Positions 54,878 to 64,000 of a stretch of 64,000 bases of DNA are shown here, in pieces (positions within the stretch are counted from its first letter, which is position 1; every line of letters starts with the position of its first letter). The DNA lies in the NCBI RefSeq assembly GCF_900112375.1, contig NZ_FOLS01000031.1, positions 1-64,000 on the forward strand, read 5' to 3'. The notes beneath the pieces were generated by a model. It worked only from the letters and a program-made list of their open reading frames with translations, did not search any database and was not told where the DNA came from. The translations under genes were made by a program, and so were the position numbers. This stretch comes from Pseudomonas citronellolis (lineage in GTDB: Bacteria > Pseudomonadota > Gammaproteobacteria > Pseudomonadales > Pseudomonadaceae).

Positions 54878-56617
54878 ATGAAAGACACCATCCGCCAGCT
54901 GATCCAGCACGCCCTCGCCAGCCTCGTCGAGGACGGTACCCTGCCGGCCGGGCTGAGCCCGGACATCCAGGTCGAGACCACCAAGGACCGCAGCCACGGC
55001 GACTACGCCAGCAACATCGCCATGATGCTGGCCAAGCCCGCCGGCATGAAGCCGCGCGACCTGGCCACCAAGCTGGTCGCCGCGCTGCCGGCCAACCCGC
55101 AGGTGGCCAAGGTGGAGATCGCCGGCCCCGGCTTCCTCAACTTCTTCCAGGACCAGGCCTGGCTGGCCGCCAGCCTCGACGCCGCCCTGGGCGACGACCA
55201 CCTGGGCGTGCGCAAGGCCAGCCCGGCGCAGCGCGTGGCCGTGGACCTGTCCTCGCCGAACCTGGCCAAGGAGATGCACGTCGGCCACCTTCGCTCGACC
55301 ATCATCGGCGACGCCGTGGCCCGGGTGCTGGAGTTCCTCGGCGACACCGTGATCCGCCAGAACCACGTGGGCGACTGGGGCACCCAGTTCGGCATGCTGC
55401 TGGCCTACCTGGAAGAGCAGCCGGTGGACGCCCAGGCCGAGCTGCACGACCTGGAAGTCTTCTACCGCGCCGCCAAGAAGCGCTTCGACGAGTCCGCCGA
55501 GTTCGCCGACCGCGCCCGCGAGCTGGTGGTCAAGCTGCAGGCCGGCGACGCCGAGTGCCTGCGCCTGTGGACGCGCTTCAACGAAATCTCCCTGTCGCAC
55601 TGCCAGAAAGTCTACGACCAGCTGGGCGTGAAGCTGACCATGGCCGACGTCAAGGGCGAGAGCGCCTACAACGACGACCTCGCCAACGTGGTCGACGAAC
55701 TCAAGGCCAAGGGCCTGCTGACAGAGGACGACGGCGCCCTGTGCGTGTTCCTCGACGAGTTCAAGAACGCCGAGGGCAACCCGCTGCCGGTGATCGTGCA
55801 GAAGGCCGGCGGCGGCTACCTGTACGCCACCACCGACCTGGCGGCGATGCGCTACCGCAACAAGGTGCTGCACTGCGACCGCGTGCTGTACTTCGTCGAC
55901 CAGCGCCAGGCCCTGCACTTCCAGCAGGTGTTCGAGGTGGCGCGCCGCGCCGGCTTCGTCCCGGCCGGCATGGACCTGGAGCACATGGGCTTCGGCACCA
56001 TGAACGGCGCCGACGGCAAGCCGTTCAAGACCCGCGACGGCGGCACCGTGAAGCTGATCGACCTGCTCGACGAGGCCGAGGAACGCGCCTACACCCTGGT
56101 GAAGGCCAAGAACCCCGAGCTGGGCGAGGACGAACTGCGCCACATCGCCCATGCCGTGGGCATCGGCGCGGTGAAGTACGCCGACCTGTCGAAGCACCGC
56201 ACCAGCGACTACAGCTTCAACTTCGAGCAGATGCTCAGCTTCGAGGGCAACACCGCGCCCTACCTGCTCTACGCCTACACCCGCGTGGCCAGCATCTTCC
56301 GCAAGCTGGGCAAGGGCTATGACGAGGTCGGCGGCAAGATCGTCCTGGAAGCCCCGCAGGAGCAGGCCCTGGCCGCCCAGCTGGCGCAGTTCGGCGACCT
56401 GCTCAACAATGTCGCGCTCAAGGGCGTGCCGCACATCCTCTGCGCCTACCTGTACGAACTGGCCGGGCTGTTCTCCAGCTTCTACGAGCACTGCCCGATC
56501 CTCGCCGCGCAGACCCCGGAGCAGCAGGAAAGCCGCCTGAAACTGGCCGCACTGACGGGCCGCACCCTCAAGCAGGGCCTGGAACTGCTGGGCCTGGAAA
56601 CCCTGGAACGCATGTAA
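54878..56617 (+). CDS. argS: Arginyl-tRNA synthetase
   Basis: 579-residue class I tRNA synthetase. The N-terminal additional domain (1-110) is followed by the HIGH-type motif HVGH (134-137, in [17 protein letters not shown]) and a connective region. The anticodon-binding DALR-type domain occupies about 460-579, and the C-terminus ends TLERM. GGAG lies 8 nt upstream of the ATG. The SPOR gene begins 6 bp later, so the two are an operon. Confidence 0.97.
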   Translation: MKDTIRQLIQHALASLVEDGTLPAGLSPDIQVETTKDRSHGDYASNIAMMLAKPAGMKPRDLATKLVAALPANPQVAKVEIAGPGFLNFFQDQAWLAASLDAALGDDHLGVRKASPAQRVAVDLSSPNLAKEMHVGHLRSTIIGDAVARVLEFLGDTVIRQNHVGDWGTQFGMLLAYLEEQPVDAQAELHDLEVFYRAAKKRFDESAEFADRARELVVKLQAGDAECLRLWTRFNEISLSHCQKVYDQLGVKLTMADVKGESAYNDDLANVVDELKAKGLLTEDDGALCVFLDEFKNAEGNPLPVIVQKAGGGYLYATTDLAAMRYRNKVLHCDRVLYFVDQRQALHFQQVFEVARRAGFVPAGMDLEHMGFGTMNGADGKPFKTRDGGTVKLIDLLDEAEERAYTLVKAKNPELGEDELRHIAHAVGIGAVKYADLSKHRTSDYSFNFEQMLSFEGNTAPYLLYAYTRVASIFRKLGKGYDEVGGKIVLEAPQEQALAAQLAQFGDLLNNVALKGVPHILCAYLYELAGLFSSFYEHCPILAAQTPEQQESRLKLAALTGRTLKQGLELLGLETLERM

Positions 56618-56623
56618 CCCTCC

Positions 56624-57412
56624 ATGGCCAAGAAGAAACCCGCTCCCAAGCGCGGCGCCAGCCGCTACCAGGCCCCGGCCAAGAAGACCTCGGTCCCCGG
56701 CTGGGTGTGGCTGGTCGCAGGCCTTGCCATCGGCGGCTTCATCATGTTCCTGACGAAGCTGGAACCGGGCCGCAACGACGTGCGCCGGGAGAAGCCCGAG
56801 CAGCAGAAGCCGGGCATCGCCCAGGGCGCCAAGCCGGCCACGCCGGCGCAGCCGCCGGCGGCCATCGCAGTGAAGCCCAAGTACGACTTCTACACCCTGC
56901 TGCCGGGCTCGGAAGTGGTGGTGCCGCCGGAAGCCGTGCCGGAGAAGCCGCAGACGCCGACGGTGGTCAGCACCCCGGAGGAAGCGGCGAAGATCGACGC
57001 CGCCCGCGCCCAGGCCGCGCTCAACGGCCAGACCCCGCCGCCGCCGGCGGTGGTCAAGCCGGCCACGCCGCCGCAACCGGCAACGGCGCAGCAGCCGGCC
57101 GCCCAGGCCAAGGCCACGCCGCCGGCCACGGCCCCGGCGAGCAAGCCGATCGCCCCGCCGGCGGTGGCCGCCACCCAGTTCTTCCTGCAGGCCGGTTCGT
57201 TCCGCAAGCAGGCCGACGCCGACCGTGTGCGCGCCCAGGTGATCCTCCTCGGCCAGAGCGCGCGGGTGGAATCCGGCGCGGTGCGCGACGAGACCTGGTA
57301 CCGGGTGATGGTCGGCCCGTTCAGCGACCGCTCGCAGGTTTCCGCGGCGCAGAAACAACTGTCGGCCAACGGCTTCAGCAACCTGCTGTTACAGCAGCGC
57401 CAGACCCGCTGA
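56624..57412 (+). CDS. SPOR-domain membrane protein (FtsN/DedD-like)
   Basis: 262 residues. A basic N-terminus (1-23) precedes one membrane helix (26-44, GWVWLVAGLAIGGFIMFL). A long proline/alanine/glutamine-rich periplasmic linker (50-178) follows, then the C-terminal SPOR domain (183-258: FFLQAGSFRKQADADRVRAQV, YRVMVGPF). SPOR domains bind denuded peptidoglycan at division sites. The topology matches FtsN. It overlaps no other gene but is 6 bp from argS. Confidence 0.93.
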   Translation: MAKKKPAPKRGASRYQAPAKKTSVPGWVWLVAGLAIGGFIMFLTKLEPGRNDVRREKPEQQKPGIAQGAKPATPAQPPAAIAVKPKYDFYTLLPGSEVVVPPEAVPEKPQTPTVVSTPEEAAKIDAARAQAALNGQTPPPPAVVKPATPPQPATAQQPAAQAKATPPATAPASKPIAPPAVAATQFFLQAGSFRKQADADRVRAQVILLGQSARVESGAVRDETWYRVMVGPFSDRSQVSAAQKQLSANGFSNLLLQQRQTR

Positions 57413-57448
57413 AGCCCCGCGCGGGCCCGCCTTGGGCGGGTTCGCGCG

Positions 57449-57499
57449 GCGTCCGTCGGACGCCGCCTTCAAGGCACGTCCGTCGCCCTGCCTTGAAGG
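57449..57499. repeat. Two hairpins between the SPOR gene and hslV
   Basis: GGCGTCC-GTC-GGACGCC (57449-57465), then CTTCAAGGCA (57467-57477) facing TGCCTTGAAGG (57489-57499). The second hairpin ends in the sigma32 -35 element, so they may overlap functionally. Confidence 0.6.
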
Positions 57500-57520
57500 C
57501 CGCGTCCTTCATCCCCATAT
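57492..57520 (+). promoter_or_regulatory. Sigma32 (RpoH) heat-shock promoter of hslVU
   Basis: CTTGAA (57492-57497), a 15-bp spacer, and CCCCATAT (57513-57520), an almost perfect match to the recalled consensus CTTGAA-N13-15-CCCCATNT. It lies 48 bp before the hslV start codon. Confidence 0.85.
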
Positions 57521-57567
57521 GACTCCGCATTCGGGCACCAATGCCCCGCTGTGTGGAGAACTCCCCC

Positions 57568-58104
57568 TTGACCACTATCGTTTCTGTCCGCCGCAACGGC
57601 AAAGTCGTCATGGGCGGCGACGGCCAGGTTTCCCTTGGCAACACCGTCATGAAAGGCAACGCGAAGAAGGTCCGCCGCCTCTACCACGGTCAGGTGCTGG
57701 CCGGTTTCGCCGGCGCCACCGCCGACGCCTTCACCCTCTTCGAGCGCTTCGAACAGCAGCTTGAAAAGCACCAGGGGCACCTGGTCCGCGCCGCCGTCGA
57801 GCTGGCCAAGGACTGGCGCACCGACCGCTCCCTGAGCCGCCTGGAAGCCATGCTGGCGGTGGCCAACAAGGACGCCTCGCTGATCATCACCGGCAACGGC
57901 GACGTGGTCGAACCCGAACACGGCCTGATCGCCATGGGCTCCGGCGGCGGCTTCGCCCAGGCCGCGGCCATGGCCCTGCTGCAGAAGGCCGATGACGCCA
58001 TGTCCGCCCGCGAGATCGCCGAAACGGCGCTGAACATCGCCGGCTCCATTTGCGTGTTCACCAACCAGAACCTCACCATCGAGGAGCTCGACAGCGCCGT
58101 CTGA
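57568..58104 (+). CDS. hslV: HslUV protease catalytic subunit
   Basis: 178 residues. The first mature residue is Thr2 (TTIVSVRR), the N-terminal nucleophile exposed after Met removal. Motifs [15 protein letters not shown] and [11 protein letters not shown] match the family. A TTG start at 57568, 9 nt after GGAG, is preferred to an earlier GTG or ATG because only it places Thr at position 2. It forms a double hexamer with HslU to degrade unfolded proteins. The 29-bp gap to hslU is an operon gap. Confidence 0.96.
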   Translation: MTTIVSVRRNGKVVMGGDGQVSLGNTVMKGNAKKVRRLYHGQVLAGFAGATADAFTLFERFEQQLEKHQGHLVRAAVELAKDWRTDRSLSRLEAMLAVANKDASLIITGNGDVVEPEHGLIAMGSGGGFAQAAAMALLQKADDAMSAREIAETALNIAGSICVFTNQNLTIEELDSAV

Positions 58105-58133
58105 GGCCCTGTCGCTCCGGAGTAGCCGAACAA

Positions 58134-59474
<1,341 letters not shown>

Positions 59475-59477
59475 CAG

Positions 59478-59580
59478 CCGCTAGAGGCTATAGGCTGAAG
59501 GCTATAGGCAAGAGCGAAAAGCTTTGTCCCGGCGACGGTGCCGTACGCTCCTAGCCTCCAGCCTCCAGCCTCCAAGCCTC
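59478..59580. repeat. GGCTGAAGGCT-type hairpin after hslU
   Basis: AGAGGCTATAGGCTGAAGGC (59483-59502) faces GCCTCCAGCCTCCAGCCTCC (about 59555-59574) across a spacer. It is related to the repeat at 6574-6645 between bioF and bioB and may terminate the hslVU transcript. Confidence 0.75.
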
Positions 59581-59595
59581 TATGCGGGAGCCCCC

Positions 59596-59967
59596 ATGCA
59601 CATTCCCTCTGCCATCCAGCTGCACAAGGCCTCGCGCACCCTCACGCTGAAGTACGGCGAGCAGTCCTACGACCTCTCCGCCGAGTTTCTGCGCGTGCAT
59701 TCGCCCTCGGCCGAGGTGCAGGGCCATGGCAACCCGGTGCTGCAGGTCGGCAAGCTGAACGTCGCCCTGGTCGGCCTGGAGCCGGCCGGGCAGTACGCGC
59801 TCAAGCTGACCTTCGACGACGGCCACGACAGCGGCCTGTACAGCTGGGACTACCTCTACCAGTTGTGCACCCGCAAGGACCAGCTGTGGGCCGAATACCT
59901 CGCCGAGCTGGCCGCCGCCGGCAAGTCCCGCGACCCCGACGAGTCGGTGGTCCGGCTGATGCTCTGA
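59596..59967 (+). CDS. DUF971 protein
   Basis: A 123-residue protein with the gamma-butyrobetaine-hydroxylase N-terminal-like fold (DUF971). Features are LHKASRTLTLKYGEQSYDLSAEFLRVHSPSAEVQGHG near the start and YSWDYLYQLC in the middle. DUF971 proteins often accompany Fe-S cluster or CoA-related genes; no catalytic role is known. GGGAG is 6 nt before the ATG. It lies between hslU and phaC1 on the same strand but has its own gap. Confidence 0.85.
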   Translation: MHIPSAIQLHKASRTLTLKYGEQSYDLSAEFLRVHSPSAEVQGHGNPVLQVGKLNVALVGLEPAGQYALKLTFDDGHDSGLYSWDYLYQLCTRKDQLWAEYLAELAAAGKSRDPDESVVRLML

Positions 59968-60363
59968 ACCCACCTTTGCGCCGGTTTACCCGGCGCCGGC
60001 GCCTCGCCATCCTCCTGCCCCCGATCAGGGCACGTCATTTGCAACATTCGCCCTGCACACTGGAAACCGCGTGTTTCCTGTATTCGAGCTGCGGACGAGC
60101 GAGCGCTCTAGGGCGCGTTTTCTAATCTTTCGCGACATACTCGGGCGCAGGGAACCACGCTGCACCAGCTTGCGCGGCGGGGGAATCTCGGGTAACCAAG
60201 TCAGTGCAACGCCGTTGCAGACGCGGGCCCAGGACCCCAGCGATGCCGCCAAGTGTTGACATGCGTGGAGCCTGCTCCACGTTCCGCTAACCCGAGCAGT
60301 ACTTGGCCCGTCACCTAGGTGCAGCCCCGCCAGTATTCGTCTCAGGACAATGGAGCGTCGCCG
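59968..60363. other. phaC1 promoter and leader region
   Basis: About 395 bp without a gene. It contains the sigma54 site (60028-60043), a TTGACA at 60256-60261 without a convincing -10, and a hairpin CGTGGAG-CCTG-CTCCACG (60264-60281). The leader from the sigma54 start would be about 310 nt. Confidence 0.65.
60028..60043 (+). promoter_or_regulatory. Sigma54 (RpoN) promoter of phaC1
   Basis: GGGCACGTCATTTGCA matches the TGGCACG-N4-TTGCW consensus at every position but the first, with the correct GG-GC spacing. RpoN control of medium-chain PHA synthesis in P. aeruginosa is known, which supports the assignment. Confidence 0.8.
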
Positions 60364-62043
60364 ATGACCGAAAAGAAGAACAACGATCTGCCCCAGCAAG
60401 CCGCGGAAAACACCCTGAACCTCAACCCGGTGATAGGCATTCGCGGCAAGGATTTGTTGTCCACTGCCCGCATGGTGCTGCTGCAGGCTCTCCGGCAGCC
60501 CTTCCACAGCGTCAAGCACGTCGGCCATTTCGGCCTGGAGCTGAAGAATGTCCTGCTCGGTACCTCGGAGCTGCGCCCGGCCGACGACGACCGCCGCTTC
60601 AACGACCCGGCCTGGAGCCAGAACCCGCTGTACCGCCGCTACCTGCAGACCTACCTGGCCTGGCGCAAGGAGCTGCATCAGTGGATCGGCAACAGCGACC
60701 TGTCGCCCCAGGACATCAACCGCGGCCAGTTCGTCATCAACCTCATGACCGAAGCCATGGCGCCGACCAACACCCTGAGCAACCCGGCCGCGGTCAAACG
60801 CTTCTTCGAGACCGGCGGCAAGAGCCTGCTCGACGGCCTGAGCCACCTGGCCAAGGACCTGGTGAACAACGGCGGCATGCCCAGCCAGGTCAACATGGAC
60901 GCCTTCGAGGTGGGCAAGAACCTGGCCCTGACCGAGGGCGCGGTGGTGTTCCGCAACGACGTGCTGGAGCTGATCCAGTACCGGCCGATCACCGAGAGCG
61001 TGCATGAACGCCCGCTGCTGGTGGTGCCGCCGCAGATCAACAAGTTCTACGTCTTCGACCTGTCGCCGGAGAAGAGCCTGGCGCGCTTCAGCCTGCGCAA
61101 CCAGGTGCAGACCTTCATCGTCAGCTGGCGCAACCCGACCAAGGCCCAGCGCGAATGGGGCCTGACCACCTACATCGAGGCGCTCAAGGAAGCCATCGAC
61201 GTGGTCCTGGCCATCACCGGCAGCAAGGACCTGAACATGCTCGGCGCCTGCTCCGGCGGCATCACCACCGTCACCCTGCTCGGCCACTACGCGGCCCTGG
61301 GCGAGGAGAAGGTGCACGCCTTCACCCAGATGGTCAGCGTGCTGGACTTCGAGCTGGACACCACCGTCGCCCTGTTCGCCGACGAGAAGACCCTCGAGGC
61401 CGCCAAGCGCCGCTCCTACCAGTCCGGCGTGCTGGAGGGCAAGGACATGGCCAAGGTGTTCGCCTGGATGCGCCCCAACGACCTGATCTGGAACTACTGG
61501 GTCAACAACTACCTGCTGGGCAACGAGCCGCCGGCCTTCGACATCCTGTTCTGGAACAACGACACCACGCGCCTGCCGGCCGCGCTGCACGGCGAGCTGG
61601 TGGAGATGTTCAAGAGCAACCCGCTGACGCGCCCCGGCGCCCTGGAAGTGGGCGGCACGCCCATCGACCTCAGGCAGGTCACCTGCGACTTCTACTGCGT
61701 GGCCGGCCTCAGCGACCACATCACCCCCTGGGAAGCCTGCTACCGCTCGGCGCGCCTGCTCGGCGGCAAGTGCGAGTTCATCCTTTCCAACAGCGGGCAC
61801 ATCCAGAGCATCCTCAACCCGCCAGGCAACCCCAAGGCCCGCTTCATGACCGGCCCGGACCTGTCCGTCGATCCGAAGACCTGGCAGGAAAACTCGAGCA
61901 AGCACGCCGACTCCTGGTGGCTGCACTGGCAACAGTGGCTGGCCGAGCGCGCGGGCAAGCTGAAAAAGGCGCCGACCGCCCTGGGCAACAAGGCCCACCC
62001 GGCTGGCGAAGCATCCCCCGGCACCTACGTACACGAACGATGA
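60364..62043 (+). CDS. phaC1: Class II PHA synthase 1
   Basis: 559 residues. Polymerises (R)-3-hydroxyacyl-CoA of medium chain length into polyhydroxyalkanoate on granules. The lipase-box-like GACSGG (294-299) carries catalytic Cys296. Asp451 (SDHITPWE) and His479 (NSGHIQS) complete the triad. The N-terminal RGKDLLSTARMVLLQALRQP and the WRNPTKAQREWGL block are class II signatures. The ATG at 60364 is the conserved start. Its stop overlaps phaZ by ATGA, so depolymerase and synthase are co-translated. Confidence 0.96.
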   Translation: MTEKKNNDLPQQAAENTLNLNPVIGIRGKDLLSTARMVLLQALRQPFHSVKHVGHFGLELKNVLLGTSELRPADDDRRFNDPAWSQNPLYRRYLQTYLAWRKELHQWIGNSDLSPQDINRGQFVINLMTEAMAPTNTLSNPAAVKRFFETGGKSLLDGLSHLAKDLVNNGGMPSQVNMDAFEVGKNLALTEGAVVFRNDVLELIQYRPITESVHERPLLVVPPQINKFYVFDLSPEKSLARFSLRNQVQTFIVSWRNPTKAQREWGLTTYIEALKEAIDVVLAITGSKDLNMLGACSGGITTVTLLGHYAALGEEKVHAFTQMVSVLDFELDTTVALFADEKTLEAAKRRSYQSGVLEGKDMAKVFAWMRPNDLIWNYWVNNYLLGNEPPAFDILFWNNDTTRLPAALHGELVEMFKSNPLTRPGALEVGGTPIDLRQVTCDFYCVAGLSDHITPWEACYRSARLLGGKCEFILSNSGHIQSILNPPGNPKARFMTGPDLSVDPKTWQENSSKHADSWWLHWQQWLAERAGKLKKAPTALGNKAHPAGEASPGTYVHER

Positions 62044-63050
62044 AGACAGAAAACCTACCCGACGCCACCGAGCAGCAGGACGCGCCGGCCCAGCCCGAGC
62101 CGGCGCCGCAGGCCACGCGCCAGCGCAAGGCGCGCCCCGCCGCCAAGGCGGCCGAGCCGCAGCAGCCGGCCGAGACGCGGGCGCGCGTGCTCGCTCCGCA
62201 GCCCTTCGTGTTCCGCACCATCGACCTCGACGGGCAGACCATCCGCACCGCCGTGCGCCCGGGCAAGGGGCACATGACGCCGCTGCTGATCTTCAACGGC
62301 ATCGGCGCCAACCTGGAGCTGGTGTTCCCCTTCGTCGCCGCGCTGGACCCGGACCTGGAGGTGATCGCCTTCGACGTGCCCGGCGTCGGCGGCTCGTCCA
62401 CGCCGAGCACGCCCTACCGCTTCCCCGGCCTGGCCAAGCTGGCCGCGCGCATGCTCGATTACCTCGACTACGGGCAGGTCACCGCCATCGGCGTGTCCTG
62501 GGGCGGGGCCCTGGCCCAGCAGTTCGCCCACGACTACCCCGAGCGCTGCAAGAAGCTGATCCTGGCGGCCACCGCCGCCGGGGCGGTGATGGTCCCGGGC
62601 AAGCCCAAGGTGCTCTGGCGCATGGCCAGCCCGCGGCGCTACATCCAGCCGTCCTATGGCGCGCACATCGCCCCGGACATCTACGGCGGGGCCTTCCGCC
62701 GCGATCCCCGGCTAGCCATGGCCTTCGCCGCCAAGGTGCGCTCCTCGGGCAAGCTGGGCTACTACTGGCAGCTGTTCGCCGGCCTGGGCTGGACCAGCAT
62801 CCACTGGCTGCACCGCATCCAGCAGCCGACCCTGGTGCTGGCCGGCGACGACGACCCGATCATCCCGCTGGTGAACATGCGCCTGCTGGCCTGGCGCATC
62901 CCCAACGCGGAGCTGCACGTGATCGACGACGGCCACCTGTTCCTGGTGACCCGCGCCGAGACGGTGGCGCCGATCATCATGAAGTTCCTCGCCGAGGAAC
63001 GGCAGCGCGCGGTCATGCACCCGCGCCCGTTCGCCCCCAAGGCCGGCTGA
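62040..63050 (+). CDS. phaZ: PHA depolymerase with an N-terminal extension
   Basis: 336 residues. Intracellular hydrolase that mobilises granule polymer. The catalytic triad is Ser153 (GVSWGG), Asp in AGDDDPIIP and His in DDGHLFLV. Its first 51 residues are Pro/Ala/Gln-rich and extra: usual PhaZ (about 283-285 residues) starts at the PQPFVFRT seen here from residue 53. The extension is continuous with an ATGA overlap with phaC1. A GTG at 62187 would restore the standard length but lacks an RBS. Both starts are possible; the long form is listed. Confidence 0.88.
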   Translation: MKTENLPDATEQQDAPAQPEPAPQATRQRKARPAAKAAEPQQPAETRARVLAPQPFVFRTIDLDGQTIRTAVRPGKGHMTPLLIFNGIGANLELVFPFVAALDPDLEVIAFDVPGVGGSSTPSTPYRFPGLAKLAARMLDYLDYGQVTAIGVSWGGALAQQFAHDYPERCKKLILAATAAGAVMVPGKPKVLWRMASPRRYIQPSYGAHIAPDIYGGAFRRDPRLAMAFAAKVRSSGKLGYYWQLFAGLGWTSIHWLHRIQQPTLVLAGDDDPIIPLVNMRLLAWRIPNAELHVIDDGHLFLVTRAETVAPIIMKFLAEERQRAVMHPRPFAPKAG

Positions 63051-63228
63051 CCCCCGGCCTCGATCATCGCCTCGTAACAGTGCACGTTCATCGTCGGTGA
63101 CCGGCAGGCGCGCCGATTCGTGCCTATGCTTCAGCCCTTGCGTGCGTCAGGAATGCACCTGCGCCGATTCTGGTACGGGCCTTGCTGCGCCCGACTGACG
63201 ACGGTTCTTTTCCCAGGGAGAGCTGCAC

Positions 63229-64000
63229 ATGCGAGAGAACTCCAGCACCGGCAGGCTGCCGGCCCCCGCCGACTTCATGAACGCCCAGAGCGCCATGGTC
63301 GGCCTGCGCGGCAAGGACATGCTGTCCACCCTGCGCCAGCTCGCCGTCCAGGGCGTGCGCCGGCCGCTGCACAGCGCCCGCCACCTGGCGGCCTTCGGCA
63401 AGCAGATGGGCCACGTGCTGCTGGGTGACTCGCCGTTGCAGCCCAACCCCCAGGACGCCCGCTTCCAGGACCCGTCCTGGCGCCTCAACCCCTTCTACCG
63501 GCGCACCCTGCAGGCCTACCTGGCCTGGCAGCAGCAACTGCTGGCGTGGATCGACGAGAGCGACCTGGACGGTGACGACCGCGCCCGCGCGCGCTTCCTG
63601 CTGTCGCTGTTCGCCGACGCCATGGCGCCGACCAACAGCCTGATCAACCCGCTGGCGGTGAAGGAGCTGTTCAACACCGGCGGGCAGAGCCTGCTCAAGG
63701 GCGGCCGCCACCTGCTCGACGACCTGCTGCACAACGGCGGCATGCCCAGCCAGGTCAACAAGCACGCCTTCGAGGTCGGCCGCAACCTGGCCACCACCCC
63801 GGGCGCCGTGGTGTTCCGCAGCGAGATGCTCGAACTCATCCAGTACAAGCCCCTGGGCGAGCACCTGCACGCCAAGCCGCTGCTGATCGTCCCGCCGCAG
63901 ATCAACAAGTACTACATCTTCGACCTGAGCCCGGAAAAGAGCTTCGTCCAGTACGCCCTGAAGAACAACCTGCAGCTGTTCATGGTCAGCTGGCGCAACC
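63229..64000 (+). CDS. phaC2: Class II PHA synthase 2, 5' part
   Basis: The first 257 codons are in the window; the gene runs off the right end. It begins MRENSSTGRLPAPADFM and shows the class II blocks GKDMLSTLRQLAVQGVRRP, AYLAWQQQLLAWI, QINKYYIFDLSPEKSF and LQLFMVSWRN. It is close to phaC1 over the shared part but differs at the N-terminus. AGGGAG lies 9 nt before the ATG. The catalytic Cys would be expected about 40 codons beyond the edge. The phaC1-Z-C2 order is the normal mcl-PHA locus. Confidence 0.95.
   Translation, partial: MRENSSTGRLPAPADFMNAQSAMVGLRGKDMLSTLRQLAVQGVRRPLHSARHLAAFGKQMGHVLLGDSPLQPNPQDARFQDPSWRLNPFYRRTLQAYLAWQQQLLAWIDESDLDGDDRARARFLLSLFADAMAPTNSLINPLAVKELFNTGGQSLLKGGRHLLDDLLHNGGMPSQVNKHAFEVGRNLATTPGAVVFRSEMLELIQYKPLGEHLHAKPLLIVPPQINKYYIFDLSPEKSFVQYALKNNLQLFMVSWRN

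Noticed and set aside
54740-57358. Minus-strand open frame of 872 codons over argS and the SPOR gene
   Set aside because: Antisense to two real genes; no homology visible.
60256-60284. TTGACA as a second phaC1 promoter
   Set aside because: No acceptable -10 at 16-18 bp; the following bases form a hairpin.

Overview
This is a high-GC, gene-dense chromosomal window from a Pseudomonas, most likely of the P. aeruginosa / P. citronellolis / P. nitroreducens group. The evidence is the gene content and order: bioBFHCD, creBCD, a class II phaC1-phaZ-phaC2 cluster and a hslVU operon, together with dense Pseudomonas-type REP hairpins. Gene identities come from reading the translated sequence. Comparisons with PAO1 gene order are from memory and are marked as such.

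Layout. 1-593: extragenic repeats. 594-2931: a long-chain-type acyl-CoA dehydrogenase behind a sigma70 promoter that carries two PsrA-like operators. 2704-7701: biotin operon bioB-bioF-bioH-bioC-bioD plus a small protein, all on the minus strand, with a BirA-like operator over the bioB -35. 7904-12190: minus-strand 5-oxoprolinase-type operon (pxpA, a biotin carboxyl carrier, a biotin carboxylase, pxpB, pxpC) with a divergent LysR regulator. 13296-19906: a membrane protein, comF, modE-like regulator, a miniature ModA-like protein, srkA, rarD, a GcvR-like ACT protein and a GNAT acetyltransferase. The 18280-18906 gap holds a cluster of DnaA boxes. 20199-28361: glcB, then a FecI/FecR/TonB-receptor siderophore system, a beta-propeller lyase-like protein and a glutathione transferase. 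28658-33351: creBCD and a retropepsin-like protein. 33428-39353: HD-GYP protein, acyltransferase, two DUF2780-like paralogues, an MFS exporter and a second retropepsin-like protein. 39464-47729: cold-shock protein, dbpA, YccS-like protein, a periplasmic solute-binding protein, a PAP2 lipoprotein and a slipin/NfeD pair. 48368-64000: maeB, M48 lipoprotein, nuclease, rpmE, priA, argS, SPOR protein, hslVU, DUF971, phaC1, phaZ and the 5' part of phaC2.

As recalled, PAO1 carries genes up to the slipin/NfeD pair at about 0.5 Mb on one side of oriC and the maeB-to-phaC2 block at a similar distance on the other side. The repeat-filled 47730-48367 interval is therefore a likely breakpoint of an origin-symmetric inversion.

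The most notable signals beyond ordinary genes are: the DnaA-box cluster; a four-copy MITE-like element of about 160-173 bp with terminal inverted repeats; two PsrA-like operators at the acyl-CoA dehydrogenase; BirA, sigma32 and sigma54 control sites; a rho-independent terminator embedded in a signal-peptide coding sequence; a one-lobe ModA-like protein; a PhaZ with an N-terminal extension; and a biotin-dependent enzyme pair inside a 5-oxoprolinase operon. No CRISPR array, insertion sequence, prophage, rRNA or tRNA gene was recognised.
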